Assembly: GCA_963837325.1 (NCBI GenBank)
Contig: CAWIMV010000001.1
Coordinates: forward strand, 558,001 to 622,000
Length of the DNA stretch: 64,000 bases
Direction of reading: 5' to 3'
From: CAVQKZ01 sp963837325
GTDB lineage: Bacteria > Actinomycetota > Actinomycetes > Mycobacteriales > Jatrophihabitantaceae
Below the pieces are notes generated by a model. The model was not told the origin of the DNA. It saw only the letters and a program-made list of their open reading frames with translations, and did no database searches. Position numbers and translations under genes: made by a program. The stretch's first letter is position 1. The number at the start of each line of letters is the position of its first letter. This document shows positions 1-8,589 of this stretch, in pieces.

Positions 1-345
1 CGCCTCGGCCAGGTCGTCGTCGGACGGACGGTTCACATCGCGCCCGCGCAGGGCCCCGCTCACTCCGAGCTGCGACCGGCCGCCGCCGACAAGATCGTGC
101 AGGCCGCCGTCGCCGGCGTCGCGGGGCGCTCGCCGGGCCCGGCGTTGTTTCGGCGCGGGCTTCTCGTCCGCGGCCGACGGCCCGACGAGATCGGGCGACG
201 CGCTGGTCGCACGCGATGCCGCCGCCATCGGCTTGACCGGTTCGGTCGCGGTTGGTGGCTCGGTCGGCCGGGCTAGTGGCGGCCCCTGGCGTGAGGACGC
301 TCGGCGTCGCCGCCGGGCCGGACGCCCGCCCTCGGCTTCGGTCAT
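1..345 (-). CDS. Partial basic hypothetical protein (C-terminus outside window)
   Basis: An uninterrupted leftward frame runs from an ATG at 345 off the left edge (115 codons visible). The first ~80 residues are low-complexity and rich in Arg, Pro and Ala, with RRRRR and RRARRAPR stretches. The last ~35 residues look like a folded, conserved segment (motifs RSQLGVSGALRGRD and RPSDDDLAEA). No function is recognised. The frame is supported by the change from a disordered basic N-terminus to this ordered segment. Upstream of the ATG there is only a weak AGGATC-like ribosome site. It is divergent from the acylase gene at 452, so the 346-451 gap must carry both promoters. Confidence 0.6.
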   Translation of the reverse strand, partial: MTEAEGGRPARRRRRASSRQGPPLARPTEPPTATEPVKPMAAASRATSASPDLVGPSAADEKPAPKQRRARRAPRDAGDGGLHDLVGGGRSQLGVSGALRGRDVNRPSDDDLAEA

Positions 346-451
346 GAGGCGATCCTGCCGCACCTCGACGGCGGTTGTCGTGCTTCGAGTGGCGGGATGG
401 CCGACGGCCAGCCATTGTGTCCGGGGAATCCGTCACTCGTCGGGGGTTGCG

Positions 452-3274
452 ATGGACCGATCGTCACGGACGCTGACGCGTCACAGCGCCGCCGTCGCCG
501 CGGCGCTCGCAGCGGTGGTGGCTCTGAGCCCTGCGATCGGACCTCGGTCCGCGGGCGCGACCGCCTCCGTCTCGACCGCGTACCGGGCCAACGACTACGC
601 CGACGGCCAGGCGATGAGCATCCTGCCGCCGGGCGAGAACGGCCTGGTCAACGCAGTCGATGCGCTCAACTTCGAGCTGCTCGGTCAGCGTCCACCCAAC
701 AGCCAGGATCAGCTGGCCAAGTACCAGAACCTGCTCTACGGCGCCTCGTCGGTCACCGACAGCACGCTGGGCAACTACTTCAACGACGAGTCGTTCGGGG
801 TGCCACCGGGCGATGTCGTGCGCACCGAGAAGCCCGGCCCTGGCGTGACGATCTACCGCGACAAGCTCGACGTCCCCCACGTGTACGGCGACACCAACCA
901 GACGCTCTCGTTCGGGGCCGGGTACGCCCAAGCCGAGGACCGCCTGTTCCTGATGGACGTGCTGCGCCACTACGGCGAGGGCCGGCTGGCGTCGTTCCTC
1001 GGCGGCTCCTGCGAGTTCGAACAGATGGACCACGACCAGTTGTTGCTCGCGGCCTACACGCCCGCCCAGGCGCAGGCCCAGGTCGATGCCCTGCCGAGCG
1101 AGTACGGCGCCCAGGGCGCGCTGGCGAAGTCCATGATCGACAACTACGTCGCGGGGGTCAACGCCTACGTCGACGCGACGGTGACCAACCCGCTGCTGCT
1201 GCCCGCCGACTACGTGGCCGCCGCGCCGGAGCTGCTGCCGCAACACTGGACCGACGGCGACGTCGTTGCCATCGCCGGCCTCATCGGGGGGATCTTCGGC
1301 CGCGGCGGTGGCGGCGAGATTGCGAACGCCGCCCTGCTGAAGTATCTGCAGAACCAGCTCGGTCCGGCCAACGGCAAGCTGGCCTATCAGCAGTTCAAGA
1401 TGTCGGACGACCCGCTTGCGCCCACCACGGTGGTCGACAAATCCTTCCCCTACGAGAAGCCCGGCACGATCGATCCATCGACCACGGCGATACCGGACGA
1501 CCCAACCACGCCCTTGTCCGGAGGGCCAGTCGCGACCGACCCGAACTGCGACTTGCAGCATCCCAACGTCGAAGCGCTGAAGATCATCGCGGCGCTGGCC
1601 GACTTGCCCAAGCACATGAGCAACGCCCTCGTCGTGAACGGCGATCACAGCACGGGCGGGCACCCGGTCGCGGTCTTCGGGCCGCAGGTGTCCTACTTCG
1701 CGCCGCAGATCCTGTCCCAACTCGACCTGCACTCGCCCACGTACGACGCCGAGGGTGCCTCGTTCCCCGGCACCGGACTCGTGGAACTCGGCCGAGGCGA
1801 GGACTTCGCCTGGTCGGCCACCTCGGCCGGCAGCGACCTCATCGACCAGCGAGTCGAACTTATCTGCAACCCGAACGGCGGTGCGCCTGACTCGCACGGC
1901 GCGTACTACCAGTTCAACGGCCGATGCCTTCCGATGGTCAAGGAGGCCTTCAACGAGATCGCGATTCCGAAGCCGGGGGGTGTCGGCGCACCGGCCGTGC
2001 TCAACCACGACATCTACCTGACTCGGCACGGCATCGTGCAGGGCTGGACGACCGTCGGCGGCAAGCCGGTGGCGGTCGTGAACCAGCGTTCGACCTACAA
2101 CCACGATGTGGATTCCGTCGTTGGCTTCCTCGGCTGGGGCCAGCCGGCGCTGACTCACGACGTCACGTCGTGGATGCAGAGCACGGCCAAGATCGGGTTC
2201 ACGTTCAACTGGTTCTACGTCGACGACAAGGACACCGGCTACTTCGTCAGCGGCAAGGATCCGATCCGCCCGGCGAACGTCGACCCGACGCTGCCAGCCT
2301 GGGGTACCGGCCGATCGGAATGGCAGGGTTACCTGCCGGCGAGCCAGCACGTCCAGGAAACGAATCCGGCCCAGGGCTTCTTCGTCAGCTGGAACAACAA
2401 GCCCGCGCCCGGCTTCTCGGCCGCCGACGACCAGTACGGCTACGGCCAGGTGTTCCGCTCGATCCTGCTGGTGAACCAGCTCGAGGCGCAGTTCGCCGCC
2501 CACGGCAACCGGGTCACCCGCGCCAACGTCGTGCAGGCGATGGAGACGGCGGCCAGCCAAGATCTCGATGGCGTCACCGTCGTGCCGCTGCTACTGCGTT
2601 ACCTCGCCGGGCGCAGCGAACCGGCCGGCGTCACCACGATGTTGACGCGATTGGATGTGTGGGCCGCCTCCGGCGCGCATCGCCGCAAGGCTGCCCCGGG
2701 CGACGCCCAGTACGCCGACGCCGCGGCCGTCGCGATCGCCGACGAGCTGATACCCAACCTGATCCGCGCTCTCTACGACCCGATACTCGCCCCCGGCGGA
2801 ATCGGCGCCGGCGGATCCACCGGAGGCTCGAGCGCGCCGGCCTACAACATCCTGCCGATGCAATTCGTGAACACCCCGAACTCCGGTGGCGCCCACCTCG
2901 GCAGTGCCTACGACGGAGGCTACGAGGGTTACCTCACGGCGACGCTGCAGCAACTACTCGGCCAGCATCCGGCTGACGGCTTCGGGACCGAGATCACCAG
3001 TCGCGAGTGCGGCGGCGGCCCGACGACGTGTCCCGCCACTATCGACGCCGCCCTGCGGTCGACCTTCTCCGCGCTCACCACCGCCAACGGCTCGTCCGAC
3101 CCGGCGAGCTGGACGGTGTCTTCCGCGGCCAAGGCGGCCGGCCAGACGATGCCGGTGTTCGACGCGATCCAGTTCAAGGCGCTGGGGATCGTGGGTCAGC
3201 CCGCGATCGACTGGCAGAACCGGCCGACGTTCCAGCAGGTGATCCAGTTCGCGCGGCACCGTCCGCGCGGGTAG
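452..3274 (+). CDS. Secreted penicillin acylase family N-terminal nucleophile hydrolase
   Basis: This predicts an amidase of the penicillin/acyl-homoserine-lactone/aculeacin acylase family, made as a precursor and autocleaved into alpha and beta chains. The ATG at 452 gives a signal peptide (SSRTLTRHS followed by an alanine-rich hydrophobic run ending near PRSAGATAS). Earlier in-frame starts would add an arginine-rich stretch with no signal character. The alpha chain has the family hallmarks IYRDKLDVPHVYG and GAGYAQAEDRLFLMD. The beta chain should start at Ser390 in the SNALVV motif, where that serine is both the autocleavage point and the nucleophile. At ~940 residues it is longer than the usual ~750-800. 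The substrate cannot be read from sequence (penicillin, N-acyl-homoserine lactone or lipopeptide are all possible). It ends 5 bases from the stop of convergent mshC. Confidence 0.88.
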   Translation: MDRSSRTLTRHSAAVAAALAAVVALSPAIGPRSAGATASVSTAYRANDYADGQAMSILPPGENGLVNAVDALNFELLGQRPPNSQDQLAKYQNLLYGASSVTDSTLGNYFNDESFGVPPGDVVRTEKPGPGVTIYRDKLDVPHVYGDTNQTLSFGAGYAQAEDRLFLMDVLRHYGEGRLASFLGGSCEFEQMDHDQLLLAAYTPAQAQAQVDALPSEYGAQGALAKSMIDNYVAGVNAYVDATVTNPLLLPADYVAAAPELLPQHWTDGDVVAIAGLIGGIFGRGGGGEIANAALLKYLQNQLGPANGKLAYQQFKMSDDPLAPTTVVDKSFPYEKPGTIDPSTTAIPDDPTTPLSGGPVATDPNCDLQHPNVEALKIIAALADLPKHMSNALVVNGDHSTGGHPVAVFGPQVSYFAPQILSQLDLHSPTYDAEGASFPGTGLVELGRGEDFAWSATSAGSDLIDQRVELICNPNGGAPDSHGAYYQFNGRCLPMVKEAFNEIAIPKPGGVGAPAVLNHDIYLTRHGIVQGWTTVGGKPVAVVNQRSTYNHDVDSVVGFLGWGQPALTHDVTSWMQSTAKIGFTFNWFYVDDKDTGYFVSGKDPIRPANVDPTLPAWGTGRSEWQGYLPASQHVQETNPAQGFFVSWNNKPAPGFSAADDQYGYGQVFRSILLVNQLEAQFAAHGNRVTRANVVQAMETAASQDLDGVTVVPLLLRYLAGRSEPAGVTTMLTRLDVWAASGAHRRKAAPGDAQYADAAAVAIADELIPNLIRALYDPILAPGGIGAGGSTGGSSAPAYNILPMQFVNTPNSGGAHLGSAYDGGYEGYLTATLQQLLGQHPADGFGTEITSRECGGGPTTCPATIDAALRSTFSALTTANGSSDPASWTVSSAAKAAGQTMPVFDAIQFKALGIVGQPAIDWQNRPTFQQVIQFARHRPRG

Positions 3275-3278
3275 CGGG

Positions 3279-4403
3279 TCAGCTCAGGGCCAAGATCTCG
3301 ATCAGGGTGCGGGCCGCCTGCCCGCCGTCCTCCAACGCGATGTCGAGGGCACGGGGGACGTCGAGGTCGGCGAGCAGCGCGGCGGGCAGGGCGGCAACGC
3401 CCACGTCGCCACCCGGCTTCGCGGCGGCGGCGTACAGCTCGTCGAGCAGTGCGCCCGCCGCCTCGAGGGAATCCGGCGTGTAGGACCACGGCTGGGCCCA
3501 CGGCCGGTTGAGGCACAACAGCCGGATGGCGGCTCCGGAGTGCTCACGCAGCAGGTCGTCGACGAGCACCAGATTGCCGGTGGACTTGGCCATCTTCACG
3601 CCGTCGATCGCAACGGTGCCGGCCCGCAGCCAGGCGCGCGAGAACGGGATGACACCCGTTGCGGACTGGGCCAGCACCGTCTCGCAGGCGTGATGCGGAT
3701 AGGCCAGGTCGGCGCCGCCGCAGTGCAGATCGATGCTGGGTCCGAACAGCGCCAGCACCATCGCGGCGCATTCGGCGTGCCAGCCCGGCCGGCCTTCGCC
3801 CCACGGACTGGGCCAGCTGACCTCCTGGTCGGCGGTCTCCTGCCACACCGCGACGTCGAGCGGATGATCCTTGGCCGGGTCGTCGGGATGGTCGTGGAAC
3901 TCACTCGACAGGGTGAGCGCCCGCGCGTTGTCGATCCCGGCGAGATCAGCCGCTCGGGACGTGCGGGCGAAGATCGTGCCGCCCCGCAAGTACGCGGCGT
4001 CGCGGGCGAGGAGGGCCGCGGCGAGCTGGACGACGTGTCCGACGGCCTGCGCGGCCGTGGGTGCGTGATCGGGATTGCGGACCCGCAGGGCGGCCATCGT
4101 CCCCTCGAACGACGCCCGCTGCAGGGTGGCCAGCATCGCGGCGGACTCGCCGCGCCGGCGCGCCTCGGCGAACAGCACGTCGTCGACGTCGGTCACGTTT
4201 CGGGCCAGCGTCACCGTGTGGCCATGCCAGCGCAGCACCCGATCGGCCGCGTCGGCCCAGATGTAGGTGGCGGCGTGGCCGAGGTGGGTTACGTCGTACG
4301 GGGTGATCCCGCAGACGTACATGCGGACGCGACCGACCATTGGCAGGACCGCACCGCCCAGGCGGAGCGGCATCGGCGGCCCGGTGAGCCGGGAAGAGTC
4401 CAC
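3279..4403 (-). CDS. mshC: Mycothiol biosynthesis cysteine ligase MshC
   Basis: MshC ligates cysteine, via cysteinyl-AMP, to GlcN-inositol; this is the ATP-dependent penultimate step of mycothiol synthesis in the cytosol. It is a class I cysteinyl-tRNA-synthetase paralogue: the HIGH-type signature reads HLGHA within CGITPYDVTHLGHA, the lysine loop reads VKMAKSTGN, and zinc ligands are expected from the CGITP cysteine and the C/H residues of GGADLAYPHHACE. It lacks the anticodon-binding C-terminus, which separates it from CysS. The 374 residues are slightly short (usual ~410), mostly at the N-terminus, and the GTG start at 4403 is a best guess with a poor ribosome site. Mycothiol genes are essentially confined to Actinomycetota, so this is the strongest taxonomic marker here. 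Confidence 0.93.
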   Translation of the reverse strand: MDSSRLTGPPMPLRLGGAVLPMVGRVRMYVCGITPYDVTHLGHAATYIWADAADRVLRWHGHTVTLARNVTDVDDVLFAEARRRGESAAMLATLQRASFEGTMAALRVRNPDHAPTAAQAVGHVVQLAAALLARDAAYLRGGTIFARTSRAADLAGIDNARALTLSSEFHDHPDDPAKDHPLDVAVWQETADQEVSWPSPWGEGRPGWHAECAAMVLALFGPSIDLHCGGADLAYPHHACETVLAQSATGVIPFSRAWLRAGTVAIDGVKMAKSTGNLVLVDDLLREHSGAAIRLLCLNRPWAQPWSYTPDSLEAAGALLDELYAAAAKPGGDVGVAALPAALLADLDVPRALDIALEDGGQAARTLIEILALS

Positions 4404-4486
4404 GCCAGCAGTCTGCCAGCTACTCCGCCGCGGGGGGAGCCACCCGGTTGCTGACGGCCGCGCCCGGTCAGGGCATTCTGAACCGT

Positions 4487-5230
4487 ATGAGGGTCGCGCT
4501 GTTCACCACCTGCCTGGTGGACGGCTTGGTGCCCGACGTCGGCAAGGCCACGGTCGCGTTGCTGCGGCGTCTCGGCGTCGCCGTCGAGGTCCCGCCGTGG
4601 CAGAGCTGCTGCGGACAGATGCACATCAACACCGGGTACCCGCGCGAGGCCCAGCCGTTGGTGCGCAACCACGTGACCACATTCGCCGACTACGACGCGG
4701 TCGTCGTGGCGAGCGGGTCGTGCACCGGCTCGATCCGGCATCAGCATGCCGAGTTGGCCCGCCAGTTCGGCGACGAGGACCTTGCCGCCGCGGCAGAATC
4801 CGTCGCCGCCCACACTTATGAGCTCTCGGAATTCTTGGTCGATGTGCTCGGCGTGGAAGACGTCGGTGGCTACTTTCCGCACCGCGTCACCTATCACCCG
4901 ACCTGTCACTCGTTGCGCGTGCTGCGGGTGGGCGAGCGGCCGTTGCAGTTGCTGCGCAAGGTCGACGGCATCGACTTGGTCGAACTGCCGCGCGCGCAGG
5001 AGTGCTGCGGCTTCGGCGGAACGTTCGCGCTGAAGAATTCCGCGGTGTCGGCGGCGATGCTGGCCGACAAGGCGGACGCCGTGGTGAGCACCGGAGCGTC
5101 GGTGTGCGCGGCGGGGGACTCGTCGTGCCTGCTGCACATCGGCGGTGGCCTGTCGCGCCTCGGTGCCGGCACCCGCACGGCGCATCTGGCCCAGATCCTG
5201 GCCTCGACGCGAGAGAAGGCATGGGCATGA
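4487..5230 (+). CDS. lutA: LutA, lactate oxidation cysteine-rich subunit
   Basis: 248 residues with two CCG-type cysteine-rich domains: SCCGQMH with its partner CTGS in the first half, and CHSLRVLR...ECCGFGG in the second. These bind an Fe-S cluster/heterodisulfide-type site, as in GlpC, HdrB and GlcF. LutA acts with LutB and LutC in oxidising L-lactate to pyruvate. The ATG at 4487 is preceded by a -10-like CATTCT that ends seven bases before it, fitting a leaderless mRNA. It is the first gene of a three-gene operon and divergent from mshC. The function is inferred from the family and from the complete lutABC context. Confidence 0.9.
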   Translation: MRVALFTTCLVDGLVPDVGKATVALLRRLGVAVEVPPWQSCCGQMHINTGYPREAQPLVRNHVTTFADYDAVVVASGSCTGSIRHQHAELARQFGDEDLAAAAESVAAHTYELSEFLVDVLGVEDVGGYFPHRVTYHPTCHSLRVLRVGERPLQLLRKVDGIDLVELPRAQECCGFGGTFALKNSAVSAAMLADKADAVVSTGASVCAAGDSSCLLHIGGGLSRLGAGTRTAHLAQILASTREKAWA

Positions 5231-6681
5231 CGTTCCTGGGGATGCCCGGCGCATCGAGTGGGGTGGGACAGTTGCGGGGGGCGCTGTCGTTCCCGGAAGC
5301 GGCGCAGATCGCACTGGGCGATACCCAGTTGCGTCGCAACCTGGCTCACGCCACTGGCACCATTCGCAGCAAGCGGGCCAATGCGGTGGCCGAACTCGAC
5401 GACTGGGCCCAGTTGCGCGCAGCCGGGGCGGCAATCAAGGATGACGTGCTGGCCAACCTCGACAGCTACCTGTGCCGGCTCGAGGAACAGGTCACCGCGC
5501 ACGGCGGCACGGTGCACTGGGCTCGCGACGCGGCCGAGGCGAACCGGATCGTCACCGACCTCGTCCGGGCCACGGGTGAGCGCGAGGTCGTGAAGGTGAA
5601 GTCGATGGCCACCCAGGAGATCGGCTTGAACGAGGCGCTCGAGCAGGCCGGCATCGCTGCCACCGAGACCGATCTGGCCGAGTTGATCGTGCAGCTCGGT
5701 CACGACCATCCGAGTCACATTCTGGTGCCGGCGATCCACCGCAACCGCAGCGAGATCCGGGAGATCTTCCTGCGCGAGATGCCCGACGTGGACCGCGCGC
5801 TCACCGACGACCCGCCCGCCCTGGCCGAGGCCGCCCGCCGTCACCTGCGCCGCAAGTTCCTCAGCGCACAGGTGGCGGTTTCCGGTGCGAACTTCGCCAT
5901 CGCCGAGACCGGCACGCTGATGGTCGTCGAGTCCGAAGGGAACGGCCGCATGTGCCTGACCCTGCCGCGGACGTTGATCACGGTCATGGGTATCGAGAAG
6001 CTGTTGCCGACCTGGCGCGACCTCGAGGTGTTTCTGCAGCTACTGCCGCGCTCCTCGACGGCCGAGCGGATGAATCCGTACACCTCGATGTGGACGGGCG
6101 CCGTCGAGGGTCAGGACTTCCATCTCGTGCTGCTCGACAACGGCCGGTGCGCCACGCTGGCCGACCCGCAGGGGCGTTCTGCCCTGCGCTGCATTCGCTG
6201 TTCGGCCTGCCTGAACGTCTGCCCGGTCTATGAGCGCACCGGCGGGCACGCCTACGGCTCGGTGTATCCGGGACCGATCGGCGCGGTGCTCTCGCCGCAG
6301 CTCACCGGCGTGACCGACAACCCGAGCCTGCCGTTCGCGTCCACGCTGTGTGGGGCGTGCTACGACGTCTGCCCGGTCGCCATCGACATCCCGTCCATGC
6401 TGGTGCACCTTCGGGCGCGCGTCGTCGACGACAAGTCAACCGAGCACCGGCTGCCGACGCCGGAACGTGCGGCGATGAAGGCAATGGCCTGGGCGATGCG
6501 CAATCCGCGGCGGTGGACGCTCGCGCTGCGCGGGGCGCGGCTCGGGCGACTGCTCGGCCGCCGGCACGACCGGATCCGGCGCCTCCCGCCGCCGATGTCG
6601 GCCTGGACGAGGGCTCGGGACGCGCCGCGTCCGCCCAAGCAGTCGTTCCGGGACTGGTGGAGTGAAGGCGGCGAACTGTGA
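5227..6681 (+). CDS. lutB: LutB, lactate oxidation iron-sulfur subunit
   Basis: 484 residues. The N-terminal ~300 residues form a LUD domain. A ferredoxin-like double cluster site follows: CIRCSACLNVCPVYE and, ~45 residues on, CGACYDVCPVAID. An arginine-rich tail closes the protein. The ATG at 5227 overlaps the lutA stop (ATGA), and AGAAGG lies ~8 bases upstream. The alternative ATG at 5221 would put that ribosome site too close. LutB passes electrons from lactate oxidation through its 4Fe-4S clusters. Stop and next start overlap again at lutC, so the three proteins should be made in step. Confidence 0.92.
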   Translation: MTFLGMPGASSGVGQLRGALSFPEAAQIALGDTQLRRNLAHATGTIRSKRANAVAELDDWAQLRAAGAAIKDDVLANLDSYLCRLEEQVTAHGGTVHWARDAAEANRIVTDLVRATGEREVVKVKSMATQEIGLNEALEQAGIAATETDLAELIVQLGHDHPSHILVPAIHRNRSEIREIFLREMPDVDRALTDDPPALAEAARRHLRRKFLSAQVAVSGANFAIAETGTLMVVESEGNGRMCLTLPRTLITVMGIEKLLPTWRDLEVFLQLLPRSSTAERMNPYTSMWTGAVEGQDFHLVLLDNGRCATLADPQGRSALRCIRCSACLNVCPVYERTGGHAYGSVYPGPIGAVLSPQLTGVTDNPSLPFASTLCGACYDVCPVAIDIPSMLVHLRARVVDDKSTEHRLPTPERAAMKAMAWAMRNPRRWTLALRGARLGRLLGRRHDRIRRLPPPMSAWTRARDAPRPPKQSFRDWWSEGGEL

Positions 6682-7307
6682 GCGCACGCGTCGAGATCCT
6701 GGACCGGATCCGCCGCGCCCTGACGCAGCGGCCGACGGCGCCGGCGATCATCCGCGATTATCGCGGGCCAGGAGGGCTGGTCGTGGCCGACCGCGTCGCG
6801 CTGCTCAGCGAGCGACTGGTCGACTACCGCGCCGGCGTTCGGCGCTGCCCGGCCAACGGCGTGGCTGCGGCCGTTTCCCAACTGCTGACCGAACGGGGCA
6901 TTACCAGTCTGGTTGTCCCCGACGGGTTCCCCGTTGGGTGGCTCGAACTGAACGGGCTCGAGGTTCATGGCGACGATCCACCGCTCACGCCCGTCGACCT
7001 CGACGGCATCGACGGCGTGCTGACGACCTGCGCGCTGGCCGTCGCACTCACCGGCACGATCGTGCTCGACGCCGGGGCGGGCCAGGGTCGCCGGGCGCTG
7101 ACGCTGGTGCCGGACTACCACCTCGTCGTATTGCGCACCGATCAGATCGTGGTCGGAGTTCCGGACGCCGTGGCTGCCCTCGAACCCACGCGGCCGCTCA
7201 CTTGGATCAGCGGGCCGAGCGCAACGAGCGATATCGAGTTGCAGCGCGTCGAAGGCGTGCACGGGCCGCGCACGCTCGACGTGCTCATCGTCGACGATCC
7301 GAGTTGA
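6678..7307 (+). CDS. lutC: LutC, LUD-domain lactate oxidation subunit
   Basis: 209 residues in a single LUD (lactate utilisation) domain, with no cysteine clusters. The GTG start at 6678 shares GTGA with the lutB stop. Recognisable family stretches are ILDRIRRAL at the N-terminus, the central GVLTTCALAVALTGTIVLDAG and LVPDYHLVVLRTDQIVVGVPDA. It completes lutABC, a route that lets the cell use L-lactate without a flavin lactate dehydrogenase. No LutR or LctP-type permease gene is next to it, so uptake and regulation must be encoded elsewhere. Confidence 0.9.
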   Translation: MSARVEILDRIRRALTQRPTAPAIIRDYRGPGGLVVADRVALLSERLVDYRAGVRRCPANGVAAAVSQLLTERGITSLVVPDGFPVGWLELNGLEVHGDDPPLTPVDLDGIDGVLTTCALAVALTGTIVLDAGAGQGRRALTLVPDYHLVVLRTDQIVVGVPDAVAALEPTRPLTWISGPSATSDIELQRVEGVHGPRTLDVLIVDDPS

Positions 7308-7334
7308 GCCGCCGCCCGGCTGCCGAGCTCGGCC

Positions 7335-7687
7335 TCAGAGTCCGGCGTGGGAGAACGGGCCGGGCGAGCCGATGGACTGGATCGAACCGGGATGGCGCGG
7401 CGTCTTCGCGCCGAGGATCTGCTCGAACAGGGCGAGGTAGCCGGCCGCCACCATCCGATCGGAGAGCCGGGCCTCGCCCACTCGGGCGTCGAGGCGCTTG
7501 TCCTCGTAACCCGTCGGGATCCTGCCTGCGAGCCAGGCCGCCGCCTTCGAATCCGCGGTCGGGAACAGCGTGACGTCGTGGCCGGCAGCGACGAAACCAT
7601 CGGTCAGCGCCGCCGTCACCATGTCCCAGGGTGCGTAGCTACTCGGTGGCAACCGATGCGCATCGACTCGATGACGCCAATCTTCAT
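7335..7687 (-). pseudogene. Decayed family 4 glycosyltransferase fragment
   Basis: The ATG at 7687 has a good upstream GAGGGA and begins MKIGVIESM, as GT4 enzymes do. The conserved continuation (LPPSSYAPWDMV, then GFVAAGHDVTLFPTADSK) lies in a different frame from about 7660 on, so a frameshift separates the start from the body. That second frame then stops at 7335 after only ~100 residues. The whole acceptor-domain remainder and the C-terminal nucleotide-sugar domain (~250 residues) are missing, replaced by a tail (QSIGSPGPFSHAGL) unlike the family. It is convergent with lutC. Most likely a relic; a short expressed peptide from the second frame is less likely. Confidence 0.72.
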
Positions 7688-7887
7688 GTGGTCCCTCGAT
7701 TTGCGGCTCGACGGCGGCCGGAAAGACATCGTCAACAGACGAGAGCTGGCATCGGTACGGCGACCATACCGGTTGGGCGTAATGTGAAGCTGTCCCGGTT
7801 TCACCTGAGCATTCGCTTCAGCGTCCGATGCCGAACTGGGAGCACACTCTCCGCGCCTCCAACCGGGCGAAGTCAGGTCGCATATCC

Positions 7888-8388
7888 GTGAGCATTTCTC
7901 CAGCGGTCGTCACCTCGTCGACCGACTCGGCGGTACCAGCCCTACGCCTGAAAATGGCATCGCGGCTCGTGCACGCGAACAGCGTCGACGGAGCGTGGTG
8001 GCCCCGCTCGACGGATCTCAGCACCGAACTCCCGCCACTTCTGCAAGCCCTTGCCCCTCGCCTCGGCCGAATTCGCGGCGTGCTGCTGAACCAGGGCGAG
8101 TGGGCGCCGACGCCCGTTGACTGGACACCGTCCGGCAACCATCGGGTCCGCATCGGTTGGTACGGACACCAGGACGCACACATGGCGGTGATCATCGGGG
8201 ACAGCGTCAAACGCGTCGACCTGCTGGTCATCCCGCCGGATTCCGACTCGACGAGTGCCTGTGCCGCGATGGCACTGGTGTCGTCAACGAGCAACGCGCT
8301 CAATGGGCCGGAAGCACTACGTGCAGCAGGCCTACCGGCCGCGGCACCAACCAATGGTTCAGGAGCAAACAATGTCTCCCTCCGCTGA
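7888..8388 (+). CDS. DUF5994 family protein
   Basis: About 166 residues. It has the family signature VDGAWWPRSTDLSTELPPLL followed by GRIRGVLLNQGEW, HRVRIGWYG and a hydrophobic strand VDLLVIPPDSDS. The function is unknown; members are common in Actinomycetota and cytosolic, with no signal or membrane segment seen here. I prefer the GTG at 7888 (CAGGT about 12 bases before it) to the ATG at 7828, because the conserved part begins at PALRLKM. An in-frame ATG at 7957 is also possible but would cut into it. Its 3' end overlaps the RGCVC gene by 17 bases, so the two are probably cotranscribed. Confidence 0.72.
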   Translation: MSISPAVVTSSTDSAVPALRLKMASRLVHANSVDGAWWPRSTDLSTELPPLLQALAPRLGRIRGVLLNQGEWAPTPVDWTPSGNHRVRIGWYGHQDAHMAVIIGDSVKRVDLLVIPPDSDSTSACAAMALVSSTSNALNGPEALRAAGLPAAAPTNGSGANNVSLR

Positions 8389-8566
8389 TGCTCTCGTTGT
8401 CGATGCCGAGCAAGTAGCGATCGAGCTGCCGATCTGCGGGATGTGCCTACACCCGCTCGAGTGCCATGACGCCATCGCGACCCGCTACTGCGAAGCGACA
8501 TCCAGCAGTGCGCTGGCCCGAGGTTGTGTGTGCCGGCAGCCGGCCGCGACCGACGTTCAGACGTAG
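8372..8566 (+). CDS. RGCVC family small cysteine protein
   Basis: 64 residues. The core CGMCLHPLECHD...RYC...RGCVC has five cysteines and paired histidines spaced like a small metal-binding fold, and ends in the eponymous RGCVC motif. The ATG at 8372 follows a strong AGGAG at 8361-8365, itself inside the preceding gene. The role is unknown. The His/Cys pattern suggests zinc or Fe-S binding (inference). It overlaps the DUF5994 gene in another frame, suggesting translational coupling. Confidence 0.78.
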   Translation: MSPSADALVVDAEQVAIELPICGMCLHPLECHDAIATRYCEATSSSALARGCVCRQPAATDVQT

Positions 8567-8589
8567 CGCCGGATTAACCCGGCAGGGCA

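Noticed and set aside
464..2560. 698-codon open frame antisense to the acylase
   Set aside because: Arginine/valine-rich composition and lack of any domain mark it as a GC-driven shadow; the forward frame has clear family motifs.
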